In this document: piece after piece, positions 40,301 through 54,449 of the stretch | Layout: every line of letters begins with the position of its first letter | Numbering within the stretch: the stretch's first letter is position 1 | Assembly: GCA_947034895.1 (NCBI GenBank) | Contig: OX344764.1 | Coordinates: 17,732,001-17,796,000 of the forward strand | Reading direction: 5' to 3' | DNA: 64,000 bases | Source of the DNA: Rhytidiadelphus loreus | Taxonomy: Eukaryota > Streptophyta > Bryopsida > Hypnales > Hylocomiaceae | The notes under the pieces: model-generated | Database searches by the model: none | The model's input: only the letters and a program-made list of their open reading frames with translations | Told to the model about the DNA's origin: nothing | Program-made: the position numbers and the translations under genes

Positions 40301-42069
40301 ACCACTCCACTAGGGCCCAGTGCTACCTGAAGATTAAACCACGACATCGGCTTCATCAGCACAACTACTTGCTCTACACGAAAGATAACAAGTATGATGC
40401 CAAGCAAAAAGACGAATGGTAACCATCCACAAAAGTATTATTTAGCCAGTATCCTTAGAGGAGCAAAGGCCTCAAGAAAATAAAAATCTCTAAATGTTGA
40501 TTAAGCCCTAAAAGTAAAAGAGTTACAGATTCTTCTGGCACTAGCTCAGAGATGCACCAGGCAATTCAGAGATTCGTGTGCAACTTCACCTTTTAAATTT
40601 TGTAATATTTTATACTTTATATTTCACTTGAGGCCACATGTCTTTTCATAAGTAAACAGATTTTCAAATGACTTTGGGTAAGCATGTGGTTTAAACAAAT
40701 AATATTAATTGAATCACAATTTTTGCATCGAATGAAAGAAAAAACCAATACCAAATTTGATAACTGACATAATATCCAAGTTAAATTTCACCATTAAAAT
40801 CTACAGTTTGACATGTAGAGATTGAAATTGCAATAAGAATGTTTAAGAAATTAAATTGATAAATTGAAGAAAAACTAGACTTGATAAGCTGTATTCTCAA
40901 AACGTGAATCCGTGCCAAAACTTGAATCAGTGCAATTAGACCATTGGTGAAATAGTTACGAACTTTGAGCCCAAATTTATTTTGCAGTTCAGAGCTTTGA
41001 GGGACCACATGATATCTCGAAGCACTTCGACTCAACAGCAACATACCTAAAAAATCTTTCAATGGAATTTTTCCGACTAGATATATGAAAGACCAGCCTA
41101 CTAACATTGATTGAATTCAAATACTATATAGAAAACACTTCAAGGGCAGCATTTTTAGCATTGACCAGCCTACCGAAAGTGCAACAGAAGGGTCAGCCAG
41201 CATGGCGATGGTGATGGGACACCTCGCAATCACATCTGCTGGCGAGCTACCGATCAAAGCGCCCTCTTTCGCAAGCTCCTCACACTGAAACCACAAAGAC
41301 ATTCAGTGGTGGGTTAAAATTTGTATCAACCTCTGCGCAACCGAGGATTCATGGTTCAAAAATGACCAGTTCAATTGATCATATTCTGAAAAATATAGTT
41401 CAGATTGGGCCAAATTTCATATCACCAAAATCAATGAAGAACATCGCATGTGCTGATAAAGAAATAATAATACATAGAATTGAATTGAAACAAAGAAAGT
41501 CTCAAAACTACTAATCACTCAGTATTGCACCAGTACAGTCTATGACCTACTCAGTATTGACCTCAGGAAAAATATGACCTACTCAAAACTGCTAATGAAA
41601 ACATAAGATTCAATGAATTTGAGTCTCTTCATCCCGTAGGGTTTAATAAATCGTCAAAAATAAATATCAGCAAAAAATCCTCATCTGTTGGTTTAATTCT
41701 GCGAGGCATTCGTTTTGCACTAGATCTAAAAGACTGAAGAATGCCCCAAAATGCCTCCAAGAAGTTCATATTAATGAAACGATCGATTCTTGAAATTAAA
41801 CATCGTTCGGAGAATGAATCCATCAGACTTAAAGATTTTTTTCAAAAATTCCACGAGCTGTACTCTCTTTCGCGCTCTTCACCACACAATGCAAGCAATT
41901 GACGTTCAAACCGAAAAATCAAAACAACGAAGCGAGGAAACGCGCGAACCTTGCCAGGACTCCGGTTCCACACCGTCACCTTAAATCCCTTCTTCAAAAG
42001 GTTGCGCGCCATCGCCATTCCCATGATTCCCAGGCCTAAAAAACCTACATCCATTCCGTCGCTTCCCAT
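37348..42069 (-). CDS. GLYR1: Glyoxylate / succinic semialdehyde reductase (GLYR1-like), eight exons
   Basis: This beta-hydroxyacid dehydrogenase family enzyme uses NADPH to reduce glyoxylate to glycolate and succinic semialdehyde to 4-hydroxybutyrate, detoxifying aldehydes in photorespiration and the GABA shunt. Exons: 42069-41950, 41284-41174, 40326-40225, 39776-39675, 39197-39082, 38922-38844, 38307-38137, 37461-37348; 915 bases, 304 residues (Arabidopsis GLYR1 289). Seen: Rossmann [10 protein letters not shown] (8-17), GYVDMSTVD (94-102), substrate-binding [11 protein letters not shown] (123-133), and [11 protein letters not shown] with catalytic Lys175. Then come [22 protein letters not shown], the strongly conserved [19 protein letters not shown], and a tail ending AKAAA. 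Introns are GT-AG except intron 6, which is GC-AG. The start gives [10 protein letters not shown], with no transit peptide visible in exon 1, so cytosolic by inference. An upstream in-frame 78-residue ORF (42378-42142) ends before the start. Confidence 0.94.
39857..40060. repeat. Dispersed repeat in GLYR1 intron 3 (copy of intron 1 repeat)
   Basis: It begins GTAACCCCTAAAGGATCGAG and shares CGAGGATTCATG, TCAATTTGATC/TCAATTGATC and CATATCAC in order with 41328-41530 in intron 1. Two copies of one repeat therefore occupy two introns of the same gene. Confidence 0.7.
41328..41530. repeat. Dispersed repeat in GLYR1 intron 1
   Basis: This is the diverged partner of 39857-40060, in the same orientation. 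Its leading motif is CAACCTCTGCGCAACCGAGG, a degraded form of the TTAACCCCTAAAGGA boundary motif. Non-coding. Confidence 0.65.
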
Positions 42070-44726
42070 CCCGGCCCAACTATGTCAAAAATCCCTGGAA
42101 AAATCGACACAAAATTCCTCCAAAATTTTGAGAAAAAAATACTACAATCCTCGTCCGTATCCTTCCAAATGCAAACCACAGAGCATGGAGAAAATAAAAA
42201 GAAGAATCGACGGCTTTGTCAAGGATTTCGGCGAGCTGTTGCCCTGCAGGAAGCTGACAGGGGATGTCATCAGTAGTAGTTCAATGGCTCGCAGTAAGTC
42301 AGTAGGCGTGAACAGGATTTCAGAGGTGCGAGATGGAGTTCCCGTGCGAGAACGTGAGGGGAACTGGAATGAGAACATAGTTACCTGTAAAAGAGGAAAG
42401 TGGGGAACGCCAAGGAAGAGTTAGGAGTGTGCCACGTGGCCCTGATACTTGGGCATTACCTTTTTGCTTTGTTTTTTGCTTTATATAATGACCACCCAAT
42501 GGGATTCGATCCCACACTATGTTTGGGAAGAACTGGCGGCTAATTCAAAGTTAGCTGGTGGAATTGGGAAGAACCCCATTTGCAATTTAAAATCGGTGAA
42601 AAAATCTATAATTTTTTAATTTTGAGTATTAAAAAAATGAGAAAATAACTGGACTCTATACTTTGAAAATCGGTTCAAATTGGGAATTTGAAGAAAATAG
42701 CCAATAAAACTCAACCAAATGCTGAAATTTCCACAATTGTTCCAACCAACCACTTTTGATTTCATGCATTTTTTTTACTCATTTTAGTAGGTCATATCAC
42801 TCTTTTACAAAATCCCTTCAGGGGCATTTTGAAACGGTAGTACTCGTACCAAAATTAATTCCTAAAAATCCTTGTAGATGTACATTTTGAGCTTTTCTAG
42901 CATGGTATGAAGACAATTTAGAAATCAAATCTTCATTTTGACAAGTTTTCCTTTTCTTCCCATCTCTATATGAACTCATTCATTAGGGGAGGTTTCAACC
43001 TTTGAGAGGCTGTGAGTTCCTCAGAGTTCCCAAGTTGTGGGAGCTTTGCTCCAGTAGCTATATTGACGTGGTAGAGAGATTGCCATATCGGATATTAATT
43101 TTTTTAATCTTTTAATTTTTAATAATTTGACTGTACAGTTGTTGTTCACAACAAGGGGAACTAGGATGGAACAATCTGTTAGAGGCCAAAATCTCCCCTA
43201 AGGCAAAACTTTGTACACTAATTATGAAGCATTGAATGACCACACAAGCCACATCATTGAAGAATAAACAAAAGTTGATTTTTCAATGTATTCAAATATC
43301 AACTTCATCTATTTCTAATAGCTCACACTAAGCTCTTGAAAACATTCATAATCCATTTAGTGAATGCCGACTCACTTAAGAATGAAGTCTAAAATGAAAA
43401 TTTCTCTTCAATTGAACAAATGAGTAAATTTACTTTATTCATTGATTCAAAGTAGGCATTACAAAATTTATATTGTAACTCATTTTCAATTTTCTTGGTT
43501 TTTGAATGGCAAGATGAATATGAAATTACATTATTCTAGTTTACATGTTAACATTGAATATAAATACTTAACACAAATAATCATGGGAATTGAAGATGAA
43601 AAATTATAGATTGTCAAAGTTTTGACTTCATATCTTAGTTGATATTGGTCATTTTGCATGATTCAAAGTGAGAATGAATTTATAAAATAAATGAATATGA
43701 ATTTTAGTTTAATTCAAGAGCTTTGAAATTAATATTGTTACAAAATTTAAAATTTAAGACTTGAATAGCTTAATCATCAAAATTAGCAATTCATCATAGT
43801 TGAAGGCACCTATTTCAAGAATTTTTTTTTTCATTAGCAATTGAAAATTATGAATTTTTGAAAAAAAAAGGTTTTAGATAAGACATGTAATTACTATGAA
43901 TTTTCAAAGTAGAAGCTTCTCGGACTATTGAAACTATCAGATAGCTTGGTCCTAAACCAAAATCTAGAAAATCAATAGTCAACTAATAGCAATTAAGTAT
44001 GAGAACAGTTTAATTGCACTTTGGAGGACACTTTCAATAAAAGTCTACTTGTAAGGAATCGATACAAGGATAGTTTTGAGTGTTTTCACCTTAAAACAAT
44101 ATGCTATAAGGTCCAACAATCCAATGTTATCAGTCACCTAATTCCAACATCTAAGCTTATTGGCCCCTCCCATTTGCATGACACCCGTTCATTACCACAA
44201 TCTCAGCAACCCTATAACATCATGACGATGCAGTTGGGGAGTCCGGAACATGTCAGCATGTGGCGTTTAGCACAAGTCTGCCCACTCTTTACCAATTTAA
44301 TCCCAACAAACTTTGAAAAATCACAAAGAATTCATTTCTTGTCAGAATGTCTTGATCCTACTTGCAAATGACTTCTCTCAAACTTCTCATGCTATAAAAA
44401 AATACATGAGTTGCAAAATAGGTTCTCCAAGGTAACTAGAGAGCAAATCTGCTTGGTAATAGGCATCGAAACTCAGTGATGGGTATCGAAATGTCTACTC
44501 ATCGAGTTGGAGAGGACGTAACCGTGAAAATTTAGCTCGCTCTCAACCTGTATTGCTGCTAATTTCGGATGGGATCGTGTTGCGATTTCGGAGCTGGTGC
44601 GCCACCGAGGCTGTGAATGGAATTTGCATTCTCCTGGTGTGTTTTTGTGGTAAATTTGAGTCAATTTGATGTTGTGGCGAGTAATTTAGGGTTTTGATTT
44701 TGGAGGTGTGAGAGACGTCCTAGCTG
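42070..44726. other. GLYR1 5' region and repeat-rich spacer
   Basis: The first 350 bases are GC-richer and hold open frames on both strands (plus 41951-42424, minus 42378-42142) that overlap the GLYR1 5' end. Neither has a domain, and the minus one may be an upstream ORF. Further on, 43010-43190 is a copy of 5815-6080 and 43785-44015 is a copy of 23930-24170. A 116-residue open frame at 44021-44371 (plus) is unrecognised. No gene can be supported. Confidence 0.45.
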
Positions 44727-44834
44727 ATGGCTTCTTTACTTTCTCGTAATCTTAGACCTTTCTCTTCAGATTCATCTGTTTCTGTGAGGTGGTTATTATG
44801 CGCACGAAATGGAGCGCTTGGTAAAGAAATTTGA
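44727..44834 (+). CDS. Upstream ORF (35 residues) overlapping the start of the next gene
   Basis: An ATG at 44727 opens a frame of 35 codons ending with TGA at 44832-44834, overlapping the main start at 44809 in another frame. Its translation begins MASLLSRNLRPFSSDSS, Ser/Arg/Leu-rich like an organelle presequence. A second upstream ATG at 44798 opens an eight-codon frame. If the transcript starts upstream of 44727, these would reduce translation of the main frame. Whether they are transcribed is not visible. Confidence 0.4.
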   Translation: MASLLSRNLRPFSSDSSVSVRWLLCARNGALGKEI

Positions 44835-46556
44835 GCAAAGGTACCGTCGCGCTTTGGATCTTCACAACGCGTGGGAGGATCTACAGACACGACTTCTGAA
44901 ACAGTTCGAGAATGCTGGTGCTATTCTCGAGAGATTACCGGTACACTATTTCTATTTCTTTTTCTGGTGTGTTTTTATTTGTATTTTCGATTGCCCTATG
45001 GTGGTGTGGATTTCGTCTCGGTAAAAACAGGATAATTGTAATTTGAGAGTTTGTTTCGAATATGAAAATTGCAGTTGATATTCACAATGGATCAAGCAGA
45101 AACAGTGCTCTGAGGCATGCATTGCTTTAGAATATCGATCACTAGGTCAGATCGATTCTCAGCTATTTTGTCGTGGCAAGGCCAAAGAGTTTAGACATTT
45201 TGTTTTCCGGAGTTATGATTCTTTTTGAGGAAATCCATATCACCCTTCGGTTTAGGGTTTAGAGATTAGGCCATTTGTGACACTCTTAATCGCAACTTGG
45301 GAGGACAGACTTGTGTGAAACTTTATGTTGAAAACTTGCACGTGAAAGGATTTTAAAGCCTAGTATGAGAAGCTGTTAAGTGTTGGTTTCAGGTGCTCCT
45401 AGAAGCAAAGAATTATGGCATCATGGAGAAAATGACATCAGTCGTTCAAGCCTTGCCAGCAATGCAGATTGAACAACTAGAACTCATATTGCGCTCGATG
45501 CATTCCACTATGTGAGAAAATTGACCTTTGCCTGCTTGTGAACCTCGCATATGTCTGGTTCAACTAGTCCAGACCTAAAATCGTCAGGACATAGTATAGT
45601 CCTAGCATTGAAGCAAACTCTCTACTTACTGAATTGAGGTCTATAGCCAGAAACCAAGAGCTATTTGTCTTGCATGTCATTGTTACGCTTGTCTTATCTT
45701 TGAGACGAATATTGGGGGGGGGGGGTTCGAATGTCTCAGTGTTGAGCTGGAGAAGACGGTAAAGTCATTTGAGAAGCTATGGCGAGATGGAATGGGGCTA
45801 CTGAAAGCTGAGAAGATAACAGCACAACAATCTGAGCAAAGGGTTGGGCCAAGACCAAGTTTGAAGGATTGCATTCAAGGCCTTCATGATCTTTACATAA
45901 TGCATCGAGACGAGTAAGTCTTTTGTGATTTCTGGCATCGGTTTCTTCATTCACCCCATGAAGCAAGCTAATAGTCTATTTATAGAAATTTGCAGGATGC
46001 ATAGCCATGAGACTCACCAATGAATGTTATTTGTACACTCAGGCATAAGTTGAAGCTTGCAATTATTTCATCACTGTCTTACGAATCCAGGTAACATTTC
46101 TTTTCCTCTTTCTTCCCAGTATTGGAAAAATTTCTTCATTTCTTGCAATTCTGTGACTTGTTTGGATCTAATCAATTTTATGATAGAATGAATAATTAAT
46201 GCGTTCTTGTTACAATTTGCAGTGTCTAATCAATGTCTTCTCTGCGCAATAGGAGAGACGATGTTTGCGCTTTGCAAGCAGTGCTTCAAGACCAACCGAA
46301 TCTGCCTCCGGATGAAGGTTTATCATTGCACTCATCCTCCAGCACGTGCCTCGAATATTTGCTCGCTTGCAGTTAGCCCGCTTGCATCAACCTGTACATT
46401 TGGGTTTTGAAGTTTAATTTCTGTATGTGTGACGCACTTACATCTATTCTCTTGTTCTTCGTTAAACAGTCACTACCTCTAATGACAACAAATTGTTTTG
46501 CACTTGTGACAGTAAAACACATTTTTGAAGTCATTGCAGCTGGTGATGTTTGGTGA
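44809..46556 (+). CDS. At5g43822-type small helical protein (possible AIRIM/C1orf109 relative), six exons
   Basis: Exons: 44809-44940, 45393-45511, 45740-45913, 46043-46090, 46253-46317, 46513-46556; all introns GT-AG, phases agree, 582 bases, 193 residues. The protein resembles the plant family typified by the uncharacterised Arabidopsis At5g43822: an N-terminal helix (MERLVKKFEQRYRRALDLHN), the LLEAKNYGIM segment, a central predicted coiled coil (VELEKTVKSFEKLWRDGMGLL), the signature QRVGPRPSLKDCIQGLHDLY (about residues 129-148), and a C-terminal DVCALQAVLQDQPNLPPDE-VKHIFEVI. Its domain order and several motifs also recall human C1orf109/AIRIM, a helper of AFG2-type ATPases in ribosome maturation. 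That link is my inference from pattern similarity. The start has G at -3 and G at +4. Confidence 0.86.
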
Positions 46557-48134
46557 TTGAGACACAAGCCCGCGATTCACATACCCGTCTTGTACTGCCG
46601 TGGGCCCAATTCAGTTACATACCATATGCAGTACGACATTTCCATATATATGGCGATTTTTAAATTGGGCATGACGACAAAAATCCAATTCCGTCCCAAT
46701 CGACATGAATGAGAATCAGCAGAGAATCGAGCATTACTTTACTTTAGACCTTTGGGAAAAGCTTGATAGAATCTGCGAGTTTTGCTCCTTTAACATTGTC
46801 AGAGGTTTCGCAAATCCAAGGGAGCTATAGACACTATTAGGCTGCGACAAACCGAAGATTGCCATCTGCCCACTGCACACCGTTCGATTGATAATTTAAA
46901 TAGAAGCTTGCTAATAAGTCTGGTTACAGATGACTTGTAGTGGCCAAAATTGGCTGAGACGCAAAATGGTTCTTGTAATAGATTGTGACTCGCATTTATC
47001 GCAGATTCTAACGAGCACTCGCAGCTTGTGGAGTGTGGACGAAAAATTGCCCACGAGTGTAGTGACCAATACACCAGAATCAGATGACCCAACAATTTCG
47101 AATATTTGCACGTAATTTATTCTAGTTCGATTTTCAGGAGAGTCGTAGAACAAACTTCCTCTCAAGTAGCTTCTGTCAATGCAAAGCTTCCTCCCGTCGA
47201 TCCCCAGAGCCAATCGGCTTACATTTCAATTGGTTTGACACCGCAAGTCCACACCTTCAAATCAACAAACACAATCATATTTATACATTTACATAAAAAG
47301 TACCAGCGTGGTAAGTCTCGTTGACCACACATTCGTGAAGATATCATCTTGTACGCGGAGATTACGGTATTCGATGTCTTCTAGTGTCGACTGCCGAACT
47401 CATCGTTACAAAAGACACAGGTTCAAACAAGAGAGGCAATGATAATAGAAAACTAGAACAAAGTAATTCACCAGGTATTTCATCGTACTAACGAGTATTC
47501 AGCCAATAAATATGTATCCAAACAAGCAACGGCATTGACCGATATCCATTCACAATGTACAAACGAATACTTTCCGCAATGACTATTGACAAAATAAATC
47601 CTCCGTTTATAAGTAGCGCTAATTACAAGAACAACCTACAAGCACCGACGAAGGCTGCAAAAAGACAACATTGCAACCCATGTGCACGGCAAGCCTAAAC
47701 ACAGCATCTCACCACCCTCACAAGTTTGGAGATCCAATCATGAAAACAGGGCCAGGCCGCAGCTGCTTCTCAACAGAAATACTAGGAACCCAAGTCGCAA
47801 ACAACAAGCTCTAGCACATCCAAACACAGGATGGGGATCTCACGCTCACGAACGTGTCAACAATAGGTCGGAATCCTGCCACCAAAAGAGCACGTCAGGA
47901 TGCTCCAAGGCACCCACTGCAACAACCAACAAGGAGAAGCAGGAGCAACGGATCCCATTGTAATCAGGAAGAATGGGCTGTCCACTGGGTCGTCTGTCAT
48001 CGAACTACAGGAAGTTAACGAATAGTCTAGCAGTAAAAACCACCACCAGAGAGGGATACTAATTCTCTATCTAAGCCACAGATACCACGGGGAAGGCCTA
48101 TCTCCGGGTGCACTTTATACTCGCATCCACCCAT
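46557..48134. other. Intergenic region including the calmodulin 3' UTR
   Basis: About 47590-48134 is very probably the calmodulin 3' UTR and flank (transcribed on minus). It is well preserved in a second copy at 61.6-62.5 kb, which extends to about 47590. The open frame at 47682-47963 on plus is antisense to this and is not supported. A 100-residue minus frame at 47213-46911 is unrecognised. The rest has no visible gene. Confidence 0.55.
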
Positions 48135-49850
<1,716 letters not shown>

Positions 49851-52800
49851 ATATATTCATTCAAAAGTGTGTAAAGTCATCTGCGATAGAGAAATACTTT
49901 CTCTAGATTTTGTAGCAATTGAACAATTTTTTTTTTATTGAAAATAGGAAAATCTATTGTCAAATGTTCCCTTCAAAAAAACTGCATAGCTCTTAAGCAA
50001 TAAATTGTCCAACAATTTTCATAACCTTTGACTACATACTTAAAAAGTTAATAGTAAAAAATGTAGTTTCTTTTTTCAACTCGGGCAATCTAGGTAGATT
50101 AGAAAAAATCACTTTTTTTAAAAACAAAAATTTGAAATTGTTTTTCTAGATTTATATATACATTGATCAATGAGATGAAAGTTATAAGGAGTTTTAATTT
50201 GTGGGCAATTATGGAATCTTTATTCTAAAATAAACTTTGAAGTCCTTTATTTAACTCAATTTTCAATATTATTTGAAAAAAATAAAACCATGAGATGTAG
50301 ATTGTTTATTACAACATTGCAACCATTAGGATTGGCATTTATCAATTTCATGACTAAATTCTTTACAATTTTATTAGTATTTTGAATCATTCTCTACTTC
50401 TTTCTATTTAATATTTTTTTCCTATATGTTGTACAACTCCAAATGATCCGAAAATTTTCATGCATCTAGCCAACTCGCCTTGAAGAATGAAACCAAAGAA
50501 ACACCACCATTTTAGACATTTTTTCATACAAATGTGACCTTGTGAAGTGCAGCTGCCCGCTTTTTCGCAAGGTTCAAAAAAGGTTTTTTGTCAATTCAAA
50601 TATTAATTTCTTGCAATCTACATGGTAGAGTTTTTTTTTAATTTCATCCACATCTTTTCAAACCAGTATACTATAAGATCCTATGGTTACATGTGTCCAA
50701 AAATTCTAAAAATTCTAAAATTTGGTACTTGTACTAAAAATGGCAGTTTTGGAGCATTTTGGGTGAAAACATAGTCAAGGAATTTTAGGGGTTAACCCCT
50801 AACTGCTTGGGCAACCAAATATGGTCAATCTGAAATTTCAAGCTCATTTTGCAGTGGACAATTAAATTCGTTTGACCGTTTTAAATTTTTTGGAGGGTAG
50901 TTTTAGGGTTAACTATTGAAAACTTTCATTTTTCACTAACAAAGGTACATATTTGATTGTTGAGAGGTCTCCAAAGTCAAAGATGTCCATTATTGGAAGA
51001 GTAAAGCTTGCTAATTTTACTTCATTTTCCAACTTTGAGCAATTTCACTTGATTTGAGATCTAAAAATTTGTACTTATCCATTTGCTTTGAAAATGGTCC
51101 CAATGGAAAGAATAAATTGTTTTCATGATTTTCACCATTGAAAATTTAAATAAGCAAGTGTTAATTTGGAGTTATTTGTGATTTATACTTATACAAAAAA
51201 ATTGCATGTCAACAATTGCAAGGTGGATTGTGTAATAAGTTTAATAGCTTTTCAAGTGGTATTAAGTTTTTTGAGAGTGCATTTTAGTGTACTAACACAA
51301 TTTGTAGTTGTTCATGTCACCTCCAATTCCCAAAAACATTTATGTGCAAATTTGTAAAACATTGTGGGGAAGGGCAACATACTAAAACTAGAAAATTTAC
51401 ATATTTTTCTTGTTATAATCTCACAAGTCTTATGCAATTTTGCACTCAAAATTAGTGTGCATACTAATAAGCAAGCTCTTTAAACATCCATATTGTTAGA
51501 TTTTGAAAAAAAATCAATTTGCTTCAATGGGGATAACTATAAGCCCACGTTCTTTTTTCATAGTCAAAACACATTTAGAAAGTCTTAGGCACTTAGGGGT
51601 TAAAGGGACATTCCAACAAAAATTACATGTTGAATTTGGAAAAAATAGTTGTCTCACAATCTATATTTCATACAAAGACAATGAATTATTTTTGAAAAAT
51701 TTTCAATGCTTTTTGAAAAGGAATGTGCATGAGAATAATTAAAGTGGTGAAATATCATAGAAAGTGCTAGAAGACTCTTTATCACTCCTTGAAGATTAAA
51801 ATTTAATTTAACTACCAAAGTTACCAAAAGAAATTCAAAACTTCAACCTATAACTATCCCAATGATCACAAACTCACTTACAAATACAAAAACAAACATA
51901 ATTAAGTACCTAAAAGAGATTGTATAGTATTATATTACTACTAATAGTAAATTTTTTAGATATTGAAATATATTTTGTGTACAAGATTGTGCACGAAAAG
52001 TAGGTAGAATTCCTTAATCCAATTCTTGAAACGATGTAACCTATATTTGACAAGACGATCAATTTCAAACAACAAATGAACGCAAACATGTTCCAAGTAC
52101 ACACAATCTTTATTTTTTCATCCATCTATATTTTGTAGATTATTATGCTAGTCCTCATACATTTGTATGTTATAAATTTTCCTTTGCAAATCTTCTATAG
52201 TTCCAAAGGTTTAAAGATGTCTAACTTCAAAAACTTACATTTAGTAATTGTTCAAAAATGACTTCAATGATAAGTAAAATAAAAATCTTAATAAAAACAC
52301 CTTAATTAAAGCTTTATATTTTCAACTTAAATAAAAACATGATCTATGGATCACATTTTACAATTTTTTAAAAATCATTATTAAATTATTACTCTAAGTT
52401 GCATTTTATTATATCCTTAGCTTATATCTGTATGGTTTTGGATATCTAGACTACCCGTAGTCCTTGAAGGAGTTAATGTTATTAATTCCAAAGATGTTTA
52501 GGTGATTGTTCAGGAGTATTATGTTGTTGTTTTTAATGCATTTGATCCAAGATTTTGGACAAACAACTCAAAATTACATTGGCCCCCTTTTCCCAAAAAA
52601 ACTTTCAATCTCTTTATTGTAAATTACAATTAGGTATCCATATCTGTAGAGGACTAAAGTATGATTTAGTTGTACATTAGTTAGTGGTTTTCTTGAAATT
52701 TCATATAATTCACATAGAGTATATATCGTTCTTTTAGGGGTGATGAAAATGCACATGTCTGCAATGAATCATTGGGCACATGAGAAGAATCATTCTCCCA

Positions 52801-54330
52801 AGTAATTATATTGTATATAGAATTAAACCTAAAGACATTTGGTCAAAGTTTTTAGGTTCATAGAAGGTAATAATAATTGCATGTACAATTATTCCTAGGT
52901 AAAATCCTCTTAAGCACTCAATGATTATCCAAAGCTTTCAATTTGGCAAAATCACAATTTCAAGTTACTAGCCTCAAATGCAATTATCTTCCAAACCTAA
53001 CATTATTCAATAATAACAACATGTATTCACTACCTTAGAAGGTCCATTTGACAAAAAAGTATGTCCAAAAGTAATATTATCTTTTCCACAAGCATCCTAA
53101 TTAGTGTTTTTTCTCTGTTGGACTTGTTTATTGAATATTCAACCTTTGATAAGTGTTTGATATTTATTTAATAGATCCCTTTCACTAGCTAATAATGTTA
53201 TAAAGGTTCTCCAATTTTTAGATATTTGATTTATTAATTTTTAATTTATATTAACCCCTAAAGTTCTTTGATGTTTAGAGGTCCAAAATTGCTTTAAAAT
53301 ACTCATCTCCAAGCAAGGTTAAAATCTTCATCTATATTTAGTTTGTAACAAAACCAACTGTAGGATTCTTATTTAACTTGTTCACATGCATTCTACTAAA
53401 ACTTTAGAATAAATAATATCCCCACCGATTGCAGGTTCAATGTGTCTAAACTTCAAAAGGTAGGCTTTTTTTAGCCCTTTCCAAAAATAAAGTTTTGTCA
53501 TTCAATATTTTTAGAAAAAAAAAAACATGCATGACCTATAATTTGTGAATTTTAGTCAATATATTGAAAAATAGGTTAAAATAAATATAAAAAAATTAAA
53601 CAAAAAATCTTTCATATTCATTTTAAAAAATGAAACAGAAGCTAAATGAAAGAAAAAACTAAATTGCTAATAACTTTTACAAAAAAGTTAGAATTGATAA
53701 TTCCAATAGTAAGAATAATCTACTACAAAACATATCCCCAACAATTTTGTATTTATTTGAACATTTTCAAAATTGAATTCAAAAGACAATTTTTATATGT
53801 TTTTCTACCTTTGTTATTTGCAATATAAAAAACTAATTATAACTTTCAACTCAAAATTTGAAATTTAATGGTTTACACATGTTTGAGTAGGTATCAATGA
53901 TATAATTCAAGATTATTTAATTTTTTTACAATATATTTTTAGCTACCTGATTTGACATTGAAATGAAAAATATCTTTTAAGTTTTGCAATATTTATTAGA
54001 ATGACCTTAAACAAAGCTTCATATAGATAAAAATGATTAGCATCCATCCTAAAATTTTCATGAAAAATTTCCAAATTATAAAGTCAACAGAGCTTACTTG
54101 AATTCTAAAAAAACACAAAGTAGACTCCTTATTCCTTTAGGGATTAATACTTTATAATGTTAATTTTTTTTTCTTGAATGTGGTTCATCAAATGTATGTA
54201 GACATTGTAATTTGGGTATAAATTTGACACTCAAATTGGTATCATATGACTTTTCTTGTCTTGTGAAACACAAAAATGAATAAAATGAGAGTTTCTTAAC
54301 AATTTTCAATGAACTTTGAAGGTGTATAGA
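49851..54330. other. AT-rich spacer of old repeats
   Basis: The segment 50040-50800 is an inverted copy of the repeat at 34911-36420 and ends at TTTAGGGGTTAACCCCTAA (50784-50802). The segment 52050-52475 is a diverged copy of the element at 17856-18464, and TTAACCCCTAAAGTTC lies at about 53254. No domain is recognisable in the few open frames (51166-51357, 51503-51742, 52125-51910). Confidence 0.55.
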
Positions 54331-54333
54331 TAA

Positions 54334-54446
54334 GAGCATCTCTACTATTGGCCTTCACATGTAACATGCTAAGATTCTTCTAGCAAGTTTCAAATGTACA
54401 AATGGAGTGGATAGGGCCCACAAAATGCATCCTAATAGAGATGATC
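54334..54446. mobile_element. 113 bp Tourist-like MITE with TAA target duplication
   Basis: The ends GAGCATCTCTACTA (54334) and the inverse of GATCATCTCTATTA (54446 inward) form imperfect inverted repeats. TAA flanks both sides (54331-54333 and 54447-54449). The termini resemble those of the 10 kb Harbinger element and the MITE at 62192, so the superfamily is probably PIF/Harbinger. Directly after the right TAA another GAGCATCTCTACC begins (54450); its partner end was not found. Confidence 0.65.
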
Positions 54447-54449
54447 TAA

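Noticed and set aside
41951..42424. 157-residue plus frame overlapping the GLYR1 start
   Set aside because: It runs antisense through GLYR1 exon 1 and 5' UTR, is basic and low in structure, and has no recognisable similarity.
42490..42580. Possible tRNA or tRNA-derived SINE on minus
   Set aside because: GGGATTCGATCCC resembles a B box, but a full cloverleaf with acceptor and anticodon arms could not be drawn and the loop departs from the TTCRANN consensus.
47682..47963. 93-residue plus frame downstream of calmodulin
   Set aside because: It is antisense to the calmodulin 3' UTR and its duplicate at 62 kb does not keep the frame.
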